This document shows positions 41,819-55,109 of a stretch of DNA of 64,000 nucleotides, piece by piece (the stretch's first letter is position 1; each line of letters opens with the position of its first letter). This DNA is from Chalara sp. BL73. Taxonomy: Eukaryota > Ascomycota > Leotiomycetes > Helotiales. The stretch is taken from the NCBI GenBank assembly GCA_918026815.1, contig CAKJVC010000012.1:868001-932000 (forward strand). The letters run 5' to 3'. The notes under the pieces were generated by a model that was not told where the DNA came from, did no database searches, and was given only the letters and a program-made list of their open reading frames with translations. The translations under genes and the position numbers were made by a program.

Positions 41819-44800
41819 GCGAGTGGGCGAGATACGATCTTTCGAAGCTTTTATTCAGATGTGATATCGAAGTTCGGAAGTCTACATGGGTAGAGCCAGA
41901 CGAGTAGCGGTAAGAGGACTCCAAAAATTACCGTACGTACTATGCTTAAGACAAGTCTCGTCTCTCATAATTTAAACGAATGGGTTCACGAATCCCCCAA
42001 TCTTTCATACGAGAACCGATATCTTCAAACTTAAGAGTGACTTCCATGACGACTCGTCGTCTTGTCCGACTAGGCAGTCTTTGCTGTGTCTCCGGCTAAA
42101 AATTAAATTTGTTTGAAGAGGTTCATAATAGGTCTAAGCTGCCAGAAGTCCTAGCACCTTGTCGACGCATGCTGTCTTTCCATTTTAAAAATTCGATTCA
42201 ATAGCTTAGATACGCACTAACAAGAATGTCTAACAGAATTTGTGTGTTTTGATATTTTGAATTGGAAGCGTCTTTTGAGGGCCAACTTGTTTTCGAGATA
42301 TTGCTACATTAGGAGCAAATATTCATGATTTATTGGGTGCCATCTGAGCCTTCTAAGCTTCAGCGTCAGAGCTCTTGTTGTTAGAAAATAGTCTGTCGTA
42401 GTTGCTTTGACTCTCGAGGTCCGATGCTAGAGGTTTCATCAAGGAATGTTTGTAACATATAGCGTGATGCTAATGCACGAGGTCATGAATCAATCTATGT
42501 GGAACGAGATATAAATGTAGTGTACCTTGTCCAAAGTCGGATATTTTTCCTTCACAGGTAAGTATACATAATCGACCATTAAACACGGCATGGCTATGAT
42601 AAGGCGAGAGCAAATAAGCTCGGTTTGGTTGGAGATCATCGCAGTATGGGAGCTCTGAAGACAGTGACTAGACTGAAAAAAGTAGCCGAAATCTGTTGAC
42701 AAGCATTTTGCGATTTTTCATGAATTCTAGTGGGGCAACATGATAAAAAGATTATGGCTGTGATAGGACTGCCACTTGTATTTGTTCGTGTGAAGAGTGC
42801 GGAAGCTTGACTGTCTTGTATAGGCGAGAGTGTCCATGACGCGATATGCGTCTCTATGTCCGTTAGCTCTCTTGAGGCATGGGGGTAATTCATAACAGGT
42901 TTAAAGGGTGCGGAGACCACCGGTATTTAGTCTACTGAGAGTACTTCTCACGAACAGTACATGCCAGCACTCGTCATGTCCCTATTGGTTCAAGCTGTCG
43001 TAGGTTATTGTCAGGGGCATACATGCTCAGCACCACGAGCGAAGGTTGAAGGGAGCAAATGCAGTAGATATGAAAAGGTGTTTACCTAGCGGGTTTTGAA
43101 CCATCATTCTCTAGCTTCGAGATCTCCCCGAAGGCGATCTCGACAAACTTGACACTACAGGTCTTGGCGCTAGAATCCTAAGTTAGTAAAGACGGGCAAG
43201 TCAGCATTGCTTCCTGAGATCGGCTTATCGGTGAACGCAGCTCTGGATAATGGACTTGCACGAGATCTCATGGAGCAGACATTTGAAAATGAGTGGTTTA
43301 ACCCTAGGCTTACCCGACAGCAAGCACGATCAGATAGTTGTGGTTGTATCAACGAGACAGACCCTCCACTGCGTTCAGGACTGATGAGTAGGTTAATCTC
43401 TATCAGGTGGTCGCACTCGCTGCTTCTGTTCCAATCGAGGCCCTGACATTACATTGGCTCTGACTGAACTGCCTACGCGATTTGCGCCTCGGAAACGCGC
43501 GTATGTGCATTGGATACGTTCACGGACATGGAGCAAGGTTGGTTTGGAGTCTCCTTATAAGATTATCCTTTTTTCCATTTTCAAACGCACAAAACATACA
43601 TGTATGCCATTTTTAACTATATAGGAGATCCAAAAGGGCACGATGACTAATCAATTCTGATGAAACTGCCCATACGTTAAAGATTTTCGGAATCTGACCA
43701 TATGCGCTAGCAGCAGGCAGACCTATGCATCTACTTTCATGACGAGCCAAAGTGAAGAACGCGTTAGCCTGACTGAATACGTTGGCTGGGACCTGTGCGT
43801 TGACGACATGGTGACAGGCTATTGAGTGAAAATGACGAAGATCGAAAGTTGAATGTCTTCATTATCATGACGCTCATATGGTGGGTCCTACCTCGTTGCT
43901 AAGCGAATGTATTGATTATTGAAGATATGTACACTAGATCAAGCTATCTAAGTGCTCAAGAATTGAAAATATTCGTAACATATGCGAAAACTCCCCCGAT
44001 TGTTGCTATAGCCCTGATGAGCTTGATCTGCAGACGCAGCCTAACGAAAATCATGTGAGATCGTTTGTAGTTGCGCGTTTCTGGCTGGCGGCTATTTCGC
44101 ATAGTCGTGCAGATGTACGGCAGCATCGTTTGCATATCTTACGAACCGTGTGTGCATATCGTGCTCCTGCGACAAGATTGCGAAACCATCTATGTGGCGG
44201 ATGAAACATGTGCTATCATCATCATCATCATCATCATCAATTTAACCCACCTTACATGTTTCTAGAAAATAGATGCCAGCGGCGCAACAATACTGTCGAT
44301 TCAGGGCGAAAATCGATAGTTTTCTCCCTTCTCGGCAGACAAGGAGGATTATTCCGTCGCGATTTGTATCCCCCATGAAGATGATTGGTACTCTTGTAAA
44401 ACTCTTATTATGAGGAATTAAAACCGACAATAAGTTGACATTTGTGGGAGTCTTTTATTGCGCAGTACTTGAAGTACTTAGGGTGTAAGCAACGTAAAGA
44501 GGTCAAAGGCTGTTAATTATTTGTTGACAGTAGAAGGCAGAAAGAAGTTAGTTCAGCAGTGATTTGGGGACTGACCCTTTCTCCTACTATCAAAAGAAGC
44601 GAGAGAATACACCCCTTTGGCTAGCTGTGATTATTGCGACCTGTCGAATGCCACTGGTCTGGTCAGCTTTTTTACAAGTCAGGTACAGCAAACCATGTTT
44701 TTGTACCTGGCACTATAACCGAAAGGGAAAGGGAGATAAGCCAGCTTTTGCTCCTGGACTGGACTAGATTGGTAACCTCCTTTGAGACAAGCACTGCCAA

Positions 44801-46605
44801 AGTTTACCTACCAAGTATTACGCACTTAGGGATGGAATTGCCAGAGAGCCATGGCAATAGCGCAGGTAGCGAACACCTTCGATTTCTCGCATATGGAAGA
44901 CCAGATCAAAGCCTTTGAAGTGGGTTGTTCATATGCATTGCTACCAGGCACGTCAAATGGAGCGAGCGTCTCTGGAATGGGAATGGAAATAGAAACATTG
45001 GACGTTGAGACATTTATACAAGTAAGTATAAAGTCCACCCCCCCCGCCCCAACCTCGAACCACGTGTTTCACTTCTATGTGGGACAGACCGTGCCCGCGC
45101 ACAAGACATATATTATATGGCACAGTAATCTCCTTTCATGGAAACGACTTCAGGCTGGGTTGGCAATGGTATGTTGTCCCGTCACACAAGGAGATGTGCT
45201 ACATGCACTAAGTTGGGTATTCAATGGCCGTTAGCAAGTCGGCCGGTGTAGGATCGTCTTTCTTCCAGGAGGAGGGCAGCAAATATGATCTACGGTGGCA
45301 AATTGACTGTGCTTGAGTATCGCGTTGCCGGCTTATTCAAAGGCGATCGAAGGCGGTCGCAGGGGATATTTTCATACCCTCGCCAACGCACTTGATATGT
45401 GTACTGTAGCTGTAGTGTAGCTGTATCTGTAGCGAATATGGCTGGCTGGTTTCCGGTATCGTGGGACAAGAAGACACCATGTGTGGACTATTCTGTCCAC
45501 ATAATACAGTAACACAATCTCCCCCATCTACCGCTGCCTAGTCTTATATCCGCGGTATGGGTGCGTCCTGGAAATGATAGCTAGTAGTACAGTATTGTAC
45601 GGTATCAAATATTTTCTACTTGTCCTTGTCCTTGGTACTGTACTACATTTTATATCCTAACTCCTTCTCCCTTCTCCTTCACCTCCTGGTCGTCCTTCAC
45701 CTCCCGTCTGTCTTCTTTGATCTTCGCCATTGTTGTCGTATAGACTGGCCCTTTCCCATCCCTGGCCAATAATGCTTGGGCTGCGCAACCCCTCCTTCAT
45801 CCACCCACCGCATCCACATCCTCGATTTTCCGCACTTTGTTTCATTTGCGGCCCTTAGGCCCTGCCAAGCTTGGACCAGAGAGTTGCGATCCCCCCCCTC
45901 CCCTCTTCATCATCCATCAAAAACTTTATCCCCATGCAACTAATAATCTTGAACTCTCTCTCTTGCGAATTATCGCCTTTCCCTAACCTACTTTCCCTTC
46001 CCTTCCCTCAGCGCATGCTGCTGTGATAATACCAACATAAACACCTGCATCCCATTCTGTCCGCTGCCTGGGTGCTCTTGCCGAGTCGACACACTCGTCC
46101 CAGTCTTGCGCGGCATCAACTCCCTAATCAACTCCGTGCAGCTTCTTCCGCACCTGAATTCCGATCTGCGTGGACAGCAGGTACCTGTCGACGAGACTTA
46201 CATCCACGCTTGCGCATCCATAACAGTCTTCCCAAGGCGCGCCATATTTCGCTTCACCGTGCCCAAACATCGAACTGTACAGCTCATCCATACCCGCATC
46301 CCTGATCAATCTGAGCTGGTCGCTGGTCGGCATCAAAAATTAATAAGCGTGGGTCTTCCATCGATCCGGCATTGGCAGATAATTTGAGGAGGCGTCGTAT
46401 CGTTTTTGAAGTTTGGACACACACTGGACGTATCATAAAAGGTTCAGATTTGCCATATATCGATATCCTGATCCGTATTATCTATATTGGTGGGCTGTCG
46501 AGCTCTTTGTTCTAAGTGGTTTGGTGGGGCTGATTTGGAAGGGTCCAAGTTCAGAAAGGAGCAAGAGATTTAGGAATACCCACGAATCTACACGATAAGG
46601 AGCGA
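41819..46605. other. Gene-poor interval (4.8 kb)
   Basis: No gene could be supported. Fragments seen: a minus-strand stretch near 43110-43180 reading KFVEIAFGEISKLENDGSK, a plus frame 43207-43446, and overlapping plus frames at 44634-45234. None shows a family signature. The right end (45660-46070) has pyrimidine-rich tracts typical of a fungal promoter and 5' leader for the RasGAP gene. Confidence 0.5.
44215..44238. repeat. (ATC)8 microsatellite
   Basis: Eight perfect ATC units in non-coding DNA. Confidence 0.9.
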
Positions 46606-49161
46606 ATGTCGACTAAAATGAGTGTCCTTGCCCCCTCACGGGCCTCAACAGCCTCGTCCTCATCGTTCCAGCCAGTGTCTCGGCAGAATACCATGTCTTC
46701 TCATGATGGAGGCCGGTCTGTTAGGCAGTCGAAACGGTACTCTATGACGACTTTGTATATGAGCATGTCGGCGAATGAGAAAGATTTAGAGATAGAGGAT
46801 GATCTTGCTAAAGGTATGATGAATATTTGCGATTGGCAAGAACCAATGTGGGCTCTAACGTGTCAACAGCCCAAAAAATACTTCGAGACCTCAAATCGAA
46901 GATCTCCTCCCAATCGAAGAAGAACTTCGTGCTTGAAAAGGATGTTAGATACCTCGATTCCCGGATAGCGTTGTTAATACAGAACAGGATGGCATTGGAA
47001 GAAGTATGCAGCGCTGCTATACGAATAATGACGCAGGACTGACTGTTCTCATAGCAAAATGAAGTCGCCAGTCATCTCGAAGACGCGGCCGATTTGCAAG
47101 AAGGGTTCTTCCCTAACGACGAAAAGACACAAAAGTATGGCAACCTCCTTTTTCTCCTACAATCAGAGCCTCGGCACATTGCGCATCTTTGTCGACTGGT
47201 CACAATGGCCGAAATAGACTCGTTACTGCAAACGGTTATGTTCACGATATATGGAAATCAATATGAGAGCCGTGAAGAGCACTTACTGCTCACTATGTTT
47301 CAGGTATTGGCCTCGCTGCCTTTTGAAGAACATAATACTAATGTAACTAGTCCGTGTTGACCTATCAATTTGACAGCACGCCAGAATACTCTTCTCTCCT
47401 CCGAGCCAATACTCCAGTATCCAGAATGATGACTACATATACGCGCAGAGGGCCTGGGCAAAGTTATTTGAAGACGGTGCTGGCAGATCGGATCAATGGT
47501 CTCATAGAACTAAAAGATCTTGATCTCGAGATCAATCCCCTGAAGGTGTATGAGCGCATGATAGAGCAAATTGAGGAAGATACCGGGAGTGTCCCTGCTT
47601 CCCTACCACGAGGAGTCACCGCGGAGCAAGCAGCCGAGAATGCACAAGTCCAAGCTATCATTGAGCCAAGATTGACCATGTTGATGGAAATCGCAAATGG
47701 ATTCCTAATAACTATTATCGATGGTCTCGAGGAGACTCCGTATGGCATCAGATGGATTTGCAAGCAAATTCGAAGTCTCACGAAGCGAAAATACCCTGAT
47801 GCGAATGATCAGGTTATATGCACGCTCATTGGAGGGTTCTTCTTTCTACGGTTCATCAATCCTGCAATTGTTACTCCCAAATCTTACATGTTGATTGACG
47901 GCACTCCTGCCGATAAGCCGAGGAGGACTCTGACATTAATAGCAAAGATGCTCCAAAATCTTGCGAATAAGCCTCAATACGCAAAAGAGCCATATATGGC
48001 CAAGCTCCAAGGGTTCATTCATCAAAATAAGGAGCGTGTCAACAAATTTATGCTTGATCTTTGTGAGGTCCAAGATTTCTACGAGAGTCTCGAAATGGAC
48101 AACTATGTTGCACTATCGAAAAAAGACTTGGAACTTTCCATAACACTCAATGAAGTCTACGCGACACACGCTCTTTTGGAGCAGCATAGTAATGAGCTGA
48201 ATAGGGATGAGAATTCGCATTTGGCGATGATACTGAGCGATCTTGGGCCTGCACCTGCACAGCTACCACGCAAGGAGAATAGGGCAATCAACTTGCCCCT
48301 GTTCAGCAAGTGGGAGACTGACTATGACTTGACAGCTGCTCTAGATATCACTCAGGAAGAGATTTTCTTTATGGAAGCGAAATCTACTTTTGTGCAAATC
48401 ATGCGGTCTATGCCCAGCAATAACGCCGTAATTAGACGACCATTACGCTTAGAGCGAGTCGCGGATGCAGCAGCCACCTCTCGTAACGATGCGGTCATGG
48501 TACGGAAGGGTATTCGTGCAATGGAGCTTCTCAGTCAATTGCAAGAGTTCCAAGTCATTGACAAATCTGACCAATTCAGTTCTCTCCGGGATGAGGTGGA
48601 GCAAGAGCTCCAGCATCTTGGCTCATTGAAGGATGGTGTACTGGTCGAGACATCGAAATTGGAAGAGGTATTCAAAACCATTCGCGATCATAATACTTAT
48701 CTTGTTGGGCAGTTGGAGACATACAAGAGCTATCTACACAATGTTCGAAGCCAAAGTGAGGGCACGAGGAGAAAGGCGCAGAAACACCAAGTTCTTGGTC
48801 CCTACAAGTTTACTCACCAGGAATTGGAAAAGCAGGGCGTCATACAGAAAAGCAATGTTCCAGATAATCGAAGGGCAAATATCTACTTCAACTTCACGAG
48901 TCCCCTGCCAGGCACGTTCGTTATCTCTCTTCATTACAAAGGTATGCTTCGCCCTTCTCATCCTATATCATGTATATTTTCTCCAGCCTAACTAATGTAG
49001 GGCGCAATCGTGGACTCCTCGAACTTGATTTGAAGCTTGATGATCTCCTCGAGATGCAGAAAGATAACCAAGAAGATCTTGATCTTGAATATGTTCAGTT
49101 CAACGTTCCAAAGGTGTTGGCCTTACTGAATAAGCGTTTCGCAAGGAAGAAGGGGTGGTAA
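46606..49161 (+). CDS. Ras GTPase-activating protein, IQGAP-type C-terminus
   Basis: Five exons in consistent phase: 46606-46813, 46870-47003, 47055-47303, 47351-48941 and 49001-49161, giving 780 residues. The Ser/Thr-rich N-terminus is followed by a coiled helix region ([18 protein letters not shown]). The RasGAP domain has the arginine-finger stretch [11 protein letters not shown] near residue 213 and the [12 protein letters not shown] motif near 360. The C-terminal RasGAP_C domain ends [27 protein letters not shown]. This matches the S. pombe Gap1 and A. nidulans GapA group, which switch Ras off and affect polarity and development. It lacks the calponin and IQ parts of true IQGAPs. A second in-frame ATG follows at 46618. 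Confidence 0.9.
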
Positions 49162-50001
49162 AAGATTGCAAATTTTGTATGAGTGGTAGGTGGCAGCAGA
49201 TTGTACGATGATACCAGTCTCTTTTAGCGACGAGTGGGAGCGACATACGAATGGACAAAGAGGGGAGGAGTTGTGGTGCAGGTAATTTATTGGCGTTATT
49301 TTTGACGAAAACTAGGGTGGATGGGCAGATACCTCATTTCCTTCCATTGGCCTATCTTATGCATTCAAGTATACTTCCTTAATGGTGGATGAGGCATGTC
49401 TTCTTACTTGCCTTGGCCCGGGGGGGTTGAGGACTTGATTCGGGTTGATAAGCAGCGGGTTGGGGACACGAAGGATATGGTAGTGGTATTTACCTGTAAT
49501 ATTAGGATGAATGAGCACTTTGCTGATTGGGCTGTGATATTCCGGTACAGTCTCTATACTGAGGATCACCTTATATGCTCCTGTGGTTCATCTCTGCTAT
49601 ATTATCCTTAGCCCCGTGTTCTGGAATGAGGATCACGAGAATTTTGGCATAATACTCTCGGACGACCTGAGCAACAAGTTTAATTCATACCTAGTCAAGT
49701 GCAGATTGGTGGGCCAATATGTTTATGGAAACAACATTAATTGCGTCATGTATTGAAATGTTATATACATCCATGATCATTCCGATTTGTTGACTAGCGG
49801 CCTCTTAAAGCACCAAGCGCCAAGTAACCACTAAATTGGGATCCCAAGGTATCTTCCCAAGCAGTAACGCCAGCTTGTGGCGTTGCCATCAAAAGCACTC
49901 CCTGTATTTTGTATCCTTAAATCGTTCCAACTCCATAACCTATTGCTTTATTACATTACCATAACGCACCAACCTAGCATTCACCATTTCGCTATCATTT
50001 C
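49162..50001. other. Convergent intergenic region
   Basis: About 840 bp between convergent 3' ends; no gene recognised. Confidence 0.5.
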
Positions 50002-51409
50002 TCAGCCTCGTTCTAAATCCCTCTGTGAAGTTATCGCGAGGATTTTCGGCTCTAGTTCATTCATCTGATACTTCCTTTCATAAGGAGCAAGGCGGTCATG
50101 AACCCCTGAACTTGAGTACTCACTCTGCTGTAACGACTTAGCCGACGAACGTGGATCCAACTGCGCATTACTCCGTTGCGAAGTATGCCTCGTGGAGTCC
50201 GAAAATCTTAGGACGTTAAAATAAGGAAATCTTCGTCCCAACGTGCTCGGGCTAGTCGTTGTCCTTGATCCTACGGACGATTTGCTAACCAGATATCGCG
50301 AAAGCACGGGGAATGAAGCGCCCATGGCGTACATGAAGATCTCGATGTCGTTCATCATGATGAATGGCACTTCTTGGTAGAACCCATCTAGTTGGACGTC
50401 GACCCGTGTTTCGTAAACCCCATAGATGCCAATTGCGCAAGTGATGGTACCCAACAGTGTGGCGCTAAATACCAATTTTAGAATTTTGCGCTCGTGCTCT
50501 CGAAGTTGTGTTCTTTTTAGCATTTGAGCAGGGATAATGAGAATGACAACATCAATAGGCAAGCTGAATCCTATCCACACTGTTTGTTTAAGATTGTCAG
50601 CTTGTGTTTTTGAGAGAGATGTGTTACACTGGAGGAGCTTACTCCACCGAAAAATATCATAGTTTACACAATAGTCAGACTCGATTGACCACAGGAAGTT
50701 ACTTAACACAGGTGTGCATTGAAACAACCATGAGAATGTCATGGTGGCGCCTAAAGAAGCAATCAAGAAACAGAGCCCATAAGCAGTGTATCTCAATTTT
50801 TTCAGATGCTGTGGTACTATGTTAAAGGTCAGCAGTTTCGCTTCACTGGGAATTGATAACCATCCACTGACAGATCTCCGTAAAGCATGAACAGACAGAC
50901 AACTTGATACAAGATGCTACAATGTAGTAACCCGCCCATCCAGGAGTGAACTATTTAAAGGTGTAAGTGGTAGTCAGAAAAATATAGTCTACCTCAAACT
51001 CACATGCCAATGCATTCTTCGGTGGGGCTTTGGGACATTCTCAGAGTGCAGCCCGCTTCCATAGTAAATGGTTCCGAGCTGACTTGCAAAATATGGAAGC
51101 ATGAACAGACCAGCTATTGCCATCCATCCGTCATCGTAGCGAAAGTGCTTAATCTTAGCCCATCGATACCATATCCGAGCAACAATGATAATTACTGAAG
51201 TTCGCATTATCAGCCACTACATTCTCCCATATTGACCATTTGTTAGGCTGCGGCGTCCACTCACGCGTTAACGAGTTCGTAACACAAACAGTAGCTAGTT
51301 CCATATTTTGATGCCAATAGGGAACTGGCAGTGTTGGGTCATATGCTCCAATGTGATACGTGCCATTGGTAATCGCGCCATTCATAATAGGTGGCGGGGT
51401 GGTAGACAT
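50002..51409 (-). CDS. Pth11-like/fungal rhodopsin-domain membrane protein
   Basis: Multi-exon minus-strand gene. Exon 1 is 51409-51265 and exon 2 is 51194-51004, joined in phase. A third exon lies near 50955-50850 and the last runs from about 50817 to 50002. Membrane segments include a helix before ARIWYRWAKIKHFRYDDGW, LFMLPYFASQLGTIYYG, LCFLIASLGATMTFSWLFQ, WIGFSLPIDVVILIIPAQML and KLVFSATLLGTITCAIGIYG. The DDGW and PIDVVILIIP signatures belong to the fungal rhodopsin/Pth11-like family of plasma-membrane proteins. The tail is Ser-rich and cytosolic. In the third exon the helix KLSVC and LFMLYGDL lie in two frames offset by one base at a TGTCTGTCTG run near 50890-50901, so the copy may be frameshifted. 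Confidence 0.7.
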
Positions 51410-52773
51410 TGTTGTCAGTCAGCGCAATCACCACTATTGCCGATAGTTAGGAAGGTTGCCTGCATATTACACTTGACGACCTGACGGTAGCTGAAGCATT
51501 CATTAACAAACTAAAGTCTCCAGATCGAGAGCCATATATGTTGACGCAAAAATGCCAATTTCACATGCTGGCTCGTTGTTGAGGGACGGAGAGGCCCAGC
51601 CCGCAGATAAGAGATGTCCACGTTATGGAGATAAAGCCACTAAAAGGCCCAAGTGATTGAGCTTTGGAGATCAAATATTCTCCGACTGGGTGTTCGGGGT
51701 ATCGAATCAAGAGCTACGCGTTTCAAGTGGCTTGATTGGGCGGACGAGTTGCCCTGATTAACTTGATGCCACCAGAGCACATTGGAAAAATGACGATCCG
51801 GGACGGCGATGGGATTGATTAACGGCCTATGCGTACTACAGATAAGCTTCTGTTCTTTCAAATTCGGGACCTTAATATGGAAGGATTTGGACCCGTTAAG
51901 AAGGTCTCTTACGAATGCTGATGAAATCAAGAGAGCAATTCAGAGTGTCCAAAAATGGCGTCGACAGAACCTTGCCGCTTCAGCTCCTTGGCTCCCCAGG
52001 TAACTCTACGCTAGCCGAAAGTGCTGACAAGACATCTCTATAATAACCAACCATAACCATTGCATGCGCTTTAAAGCATGGGGTAAAGCGGAGCTGTTCA
52101 TGCGTTTTGGGATGAATTCCCGCGCGATCCTGTGTCAGGGGCTCAAGCGAGAACCATATCTCCTGCCTAAAGAGTATCTACTGCCGTAAGCGAGCCATAT
52201 GTACTTCTTACTATTCAAGATAATACATCAGGTTGAGATTGAGGTTGTGGCTTGGAATTGGGTTCCCCTGTTATCTGCACGGCTCTATGAGCGAGGAGCC
52301 ATATGTGGTTGTTCGTCCATTTGGCGATTTGGCACCTCTTGGAGATAATGCTATTTTGCTGCAAGGCGATTTTGATCTTTCCCGGCGTTGCAACGGCCTT
52401 TGGTGATCGCGACATTAGAGAACCCTTGTTCGCCAGATAATCAGAGGTTGTTATCTTTGAAGGACGGGGCCTGCTATCGTTCCATGGAACTGAATATATG
52501 GTGATTCGTGCGATCGATGCCTCACGTCATTACAGTCACATGCTCTTGGACAAACATTATTTTTGGTTGGGTTTGGGGGGCTTGGGCTAGCCTTCTTTTC
52601 TTAATGATGTAGCACTGCAACAGAACGTTAGGACAGGCTTCGAGACTGTGAGTGAGGGCTGCACAAGTCGATACGCTGCACTGCAAGACTTCCTTCTATC
52701 AACAAACTAGCAATTGTTGGTAGAAAACTACGGCGTAGCTAACAGGCTGAATAGCAGCAATTGATGCTGGCAG
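51410..52773. other. Intergenic, no gene recognised (1.4 kb)
   Basis: Short frames only (51640-51930 minus, 52215-52415 minus) without family signatures. Confidence 0.45.
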
Positions 52774-53853
52774 CTATCCCAAAATTCCAGCCAAATATCC
52801 ATAGGTTTTGAATGCCAAAACCTTTCCGCCTTCGACCACTCCGTTTATAGGAGCAGCAATTCCTCTATTAGTAACGATATACAAGATGTCTTTGTCTTGC
52901 TCAGTTCGCCCGAAACCACTTCTTGTCCCGCCGGCGGCGGTTCCAGTATTCTGAGCACCAGCGACGGTAATAACCTCGCCTTTCCTAACTCCATCCCCAA
53001 TGACTAAGGTGAGCTGGTCCATCGGATCCTGAGTTATCCAGGCATTTCCAAATATGTCTATTGTGAAATCGTCACCGAATATCCCGGTGGCTATAGTCTC
53101 TATCTCGCCAATTATGTACTTGGAGTCGTCCCGTGTGAGTTGAGCTCGACAATACAACTCCTGGGCCATTGACGTAAAGTACAGGAACTCATATTTCATA
53201 TGTATACCATTGATGCCGAGTTGGATTTTGCATTTGACCCAATTTTCATTTCAGGCACGTCAATAAAGATTTCGTAACTTCTCTTGAAAATGCCCACCTT
53301 CCAGACGAGTCCAAGTCCTGAGTCTGCGACGATCAGCAACCCATCTTCTACGCTGAGAACTTCTAGGCCATTCAGAAAAGCGCCTTCTGGAATATCAATG
53401 ATTTTAGTTGGAGCGTGCGGCGTTGAGTCTGTACGGAGATCGATTTTGAAAATTGAGTAGGAGCCTATGCCTGAGCTTTCTGGAGTATTGGGTGACGTAA
53501 AATTGCCGACTACAAAATAGTAGATGTCAGAAGTGTACTCTACTATGCCCAAGGAGTGTAAGATACCGGGGAATTGTGAACAGTTTCACAGGCGGACCTG
53601 ACGTGATGGTATCAAAAAGATAAATCTCAGGAGAAGTTATGAGAGTAATCACCAACTGGCCATTTGGACGGACAGCGAAGTTCTCGAGCCAGGTCGGGTT
53701 AGGAAACTCGAAAAGAGTAGAAGGCACGATTGTGTGGTTAGCCCCTGGATTTCCTCGTTTCGAAATGCCAGTGGCATGGTCAGGTCCCGGCGACGGTCTG
53801 GCGACAATGGATGCCAGCGCTGTTGTTAGTGTGAAGAAAGACTTCAGCAACAT
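52774..53853 (-). pseudogene. Secreted SMP-30/gluconolactonase-like propeller, frameshifted
   Basis: Starts at ATG 53853 with a signal peptide (MLLKSFFTLTTALASIVA). Three open stretches in different frames read continuously as one six-bladed beta-propeller: TWLENFAVRPNGQLVITLI; then GIVEYTSDIYYFVVGNF, FLNGLEVLSVEDGLLIVADSGLGLVWKV; then GINGIHMKYEFLYFTS, IFGNAWITQDP and the end GKVLAFKTYGYLAGILG. The first frame change is at a CCCC run (about 53567-53571). The second is near 53225-53245. No introns account for them. Family members are calcium-dependent lactonases or related propellers. If the base calls are right, the gene is dead; two sequencing errors are the alternative. Confidence 0.65.
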
Positions 53854-55106
53854 CTTGTATAAGAGCGATTGCAAAATCCTGCAATGTGGTGAGCTAAAGG
53901 GAGAAAATATTCAGTTAGTCAGGCTCTGTGTGCTTAATATATCTATCACTTTGAAGACCAAACAGGACCGAGCGGGGATGCACGTGTATCTTGTTGATAT
54001 AAGAACATGCATATCCGAACGCGCCGATACCAAGGCTTTCTTGGTTTTCTCCTCTGGACTCATAACGACGTATCCGTTCTTGGGCTGTTGAGAATTGTTC
54101 AGAACCCAAAACTTGATCAACTTGATTTGTGCCTGCACTTTCCCACAAGAGGAAGAGGCAAGTTGGATCCATAGCTTATTCATCTACGTGCACAAGTCTT
54201 ATGCGGACATGTGATTATTGACTACTTCCATCAATGGAACCCCCTGACTACTCAATTAGCATCTGATGATTCGGTTCCGTTGCAAAGTCCTGCCTAGTTC
54301 CTATGGCCAGGAGGCCGTGTTACACTATAACTAATTCGCTTTCTCGCTGCTATTTTCGGCAGTTTCGAAGCCAACCTAGAGTGATCCTAGTCACAAATCC
54401 CAACCTGGAATTCAAACAGAGTAGCCTTTTATCGCCAACCAAACAATAATTGTCTATGATATCTATACATACGAAATTTCTCCTTTGTGTGCCTCTCAAG
54501 GAAGAATACATCAAGCTTACTCATCAGGAGGTGTTATGAGCTCATCTGAGTGCGTTATTCTGGAATTCGCTATTCGTTTCGCCAGGACGCAATTTGCTCT
54601 TGGTAGCTAAAGAAATGGCCTGCAGAGAGACTGGCAATGAGATTGATAATCATGAGTGAGGCGGAAGTAAGTCGCAAGGCAAGAACGAAGCTGATGTGAT
54701 AGAGGAGACTGCCGATCCATCATTCTTTGCCGAATTAATTCCTTGTTTTGTACCGTACCTCAATCGTTTGCAACCACCAGCTCATCCTACAACAATATTT
54801 ATATTTCCTTCAACCTAAATTTATCACCATTAGCTTTACCTAAGAATCATGTTGTCCTTCGTTACTTCCTCAAGACAAGGCCGTTACCTAAGTCTCATTA
54901 TCTCTACTTTGTTACGGCTGTCAACATCAGTCCCAACCTGCGTAAGAAGAAATGCATTATTTGATGTGAAGAACATACTCGAATTGACCTTTTGATCCGA
55001 ATATACCGCGTAGCAGGCATGGGTCATAAGTCCAGACGCAAAAACCTGGAAAATAACTCAAAATTGGTTGCGCATGATAAAGACTGACTCTGAACTTGTG
55101 TTCGTA
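53854..55106. other. Intergenic, no gene recognised (1.25 kb)
   Basis: Overlapping short frames (53639-54091 plus, 53911-54183 minus) without features. It may contain the missing first exon of the alpha/beta hydrolase. Confidence 0.45.
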
Positions 55107-55109
55107 GAA

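Noticed and set aside
44634..45234. Two overlapping plus-strand frames of 94 and 127 codons
   Set aside because: They overlap in different frames, match no family I know, and lack a shared intron model.
41819..46605. Hidden biosynthetic or defence gene cluster in the gene-poor stretch
   Set aside because: No core enzyme motif was found in any frame; only short unlinked fragments.
47464..47781. Minus-strand frame within the RasGAP gene
   Set aside because: Lies wholly opposite a conserved RasGAP domain, so it is a shadow.
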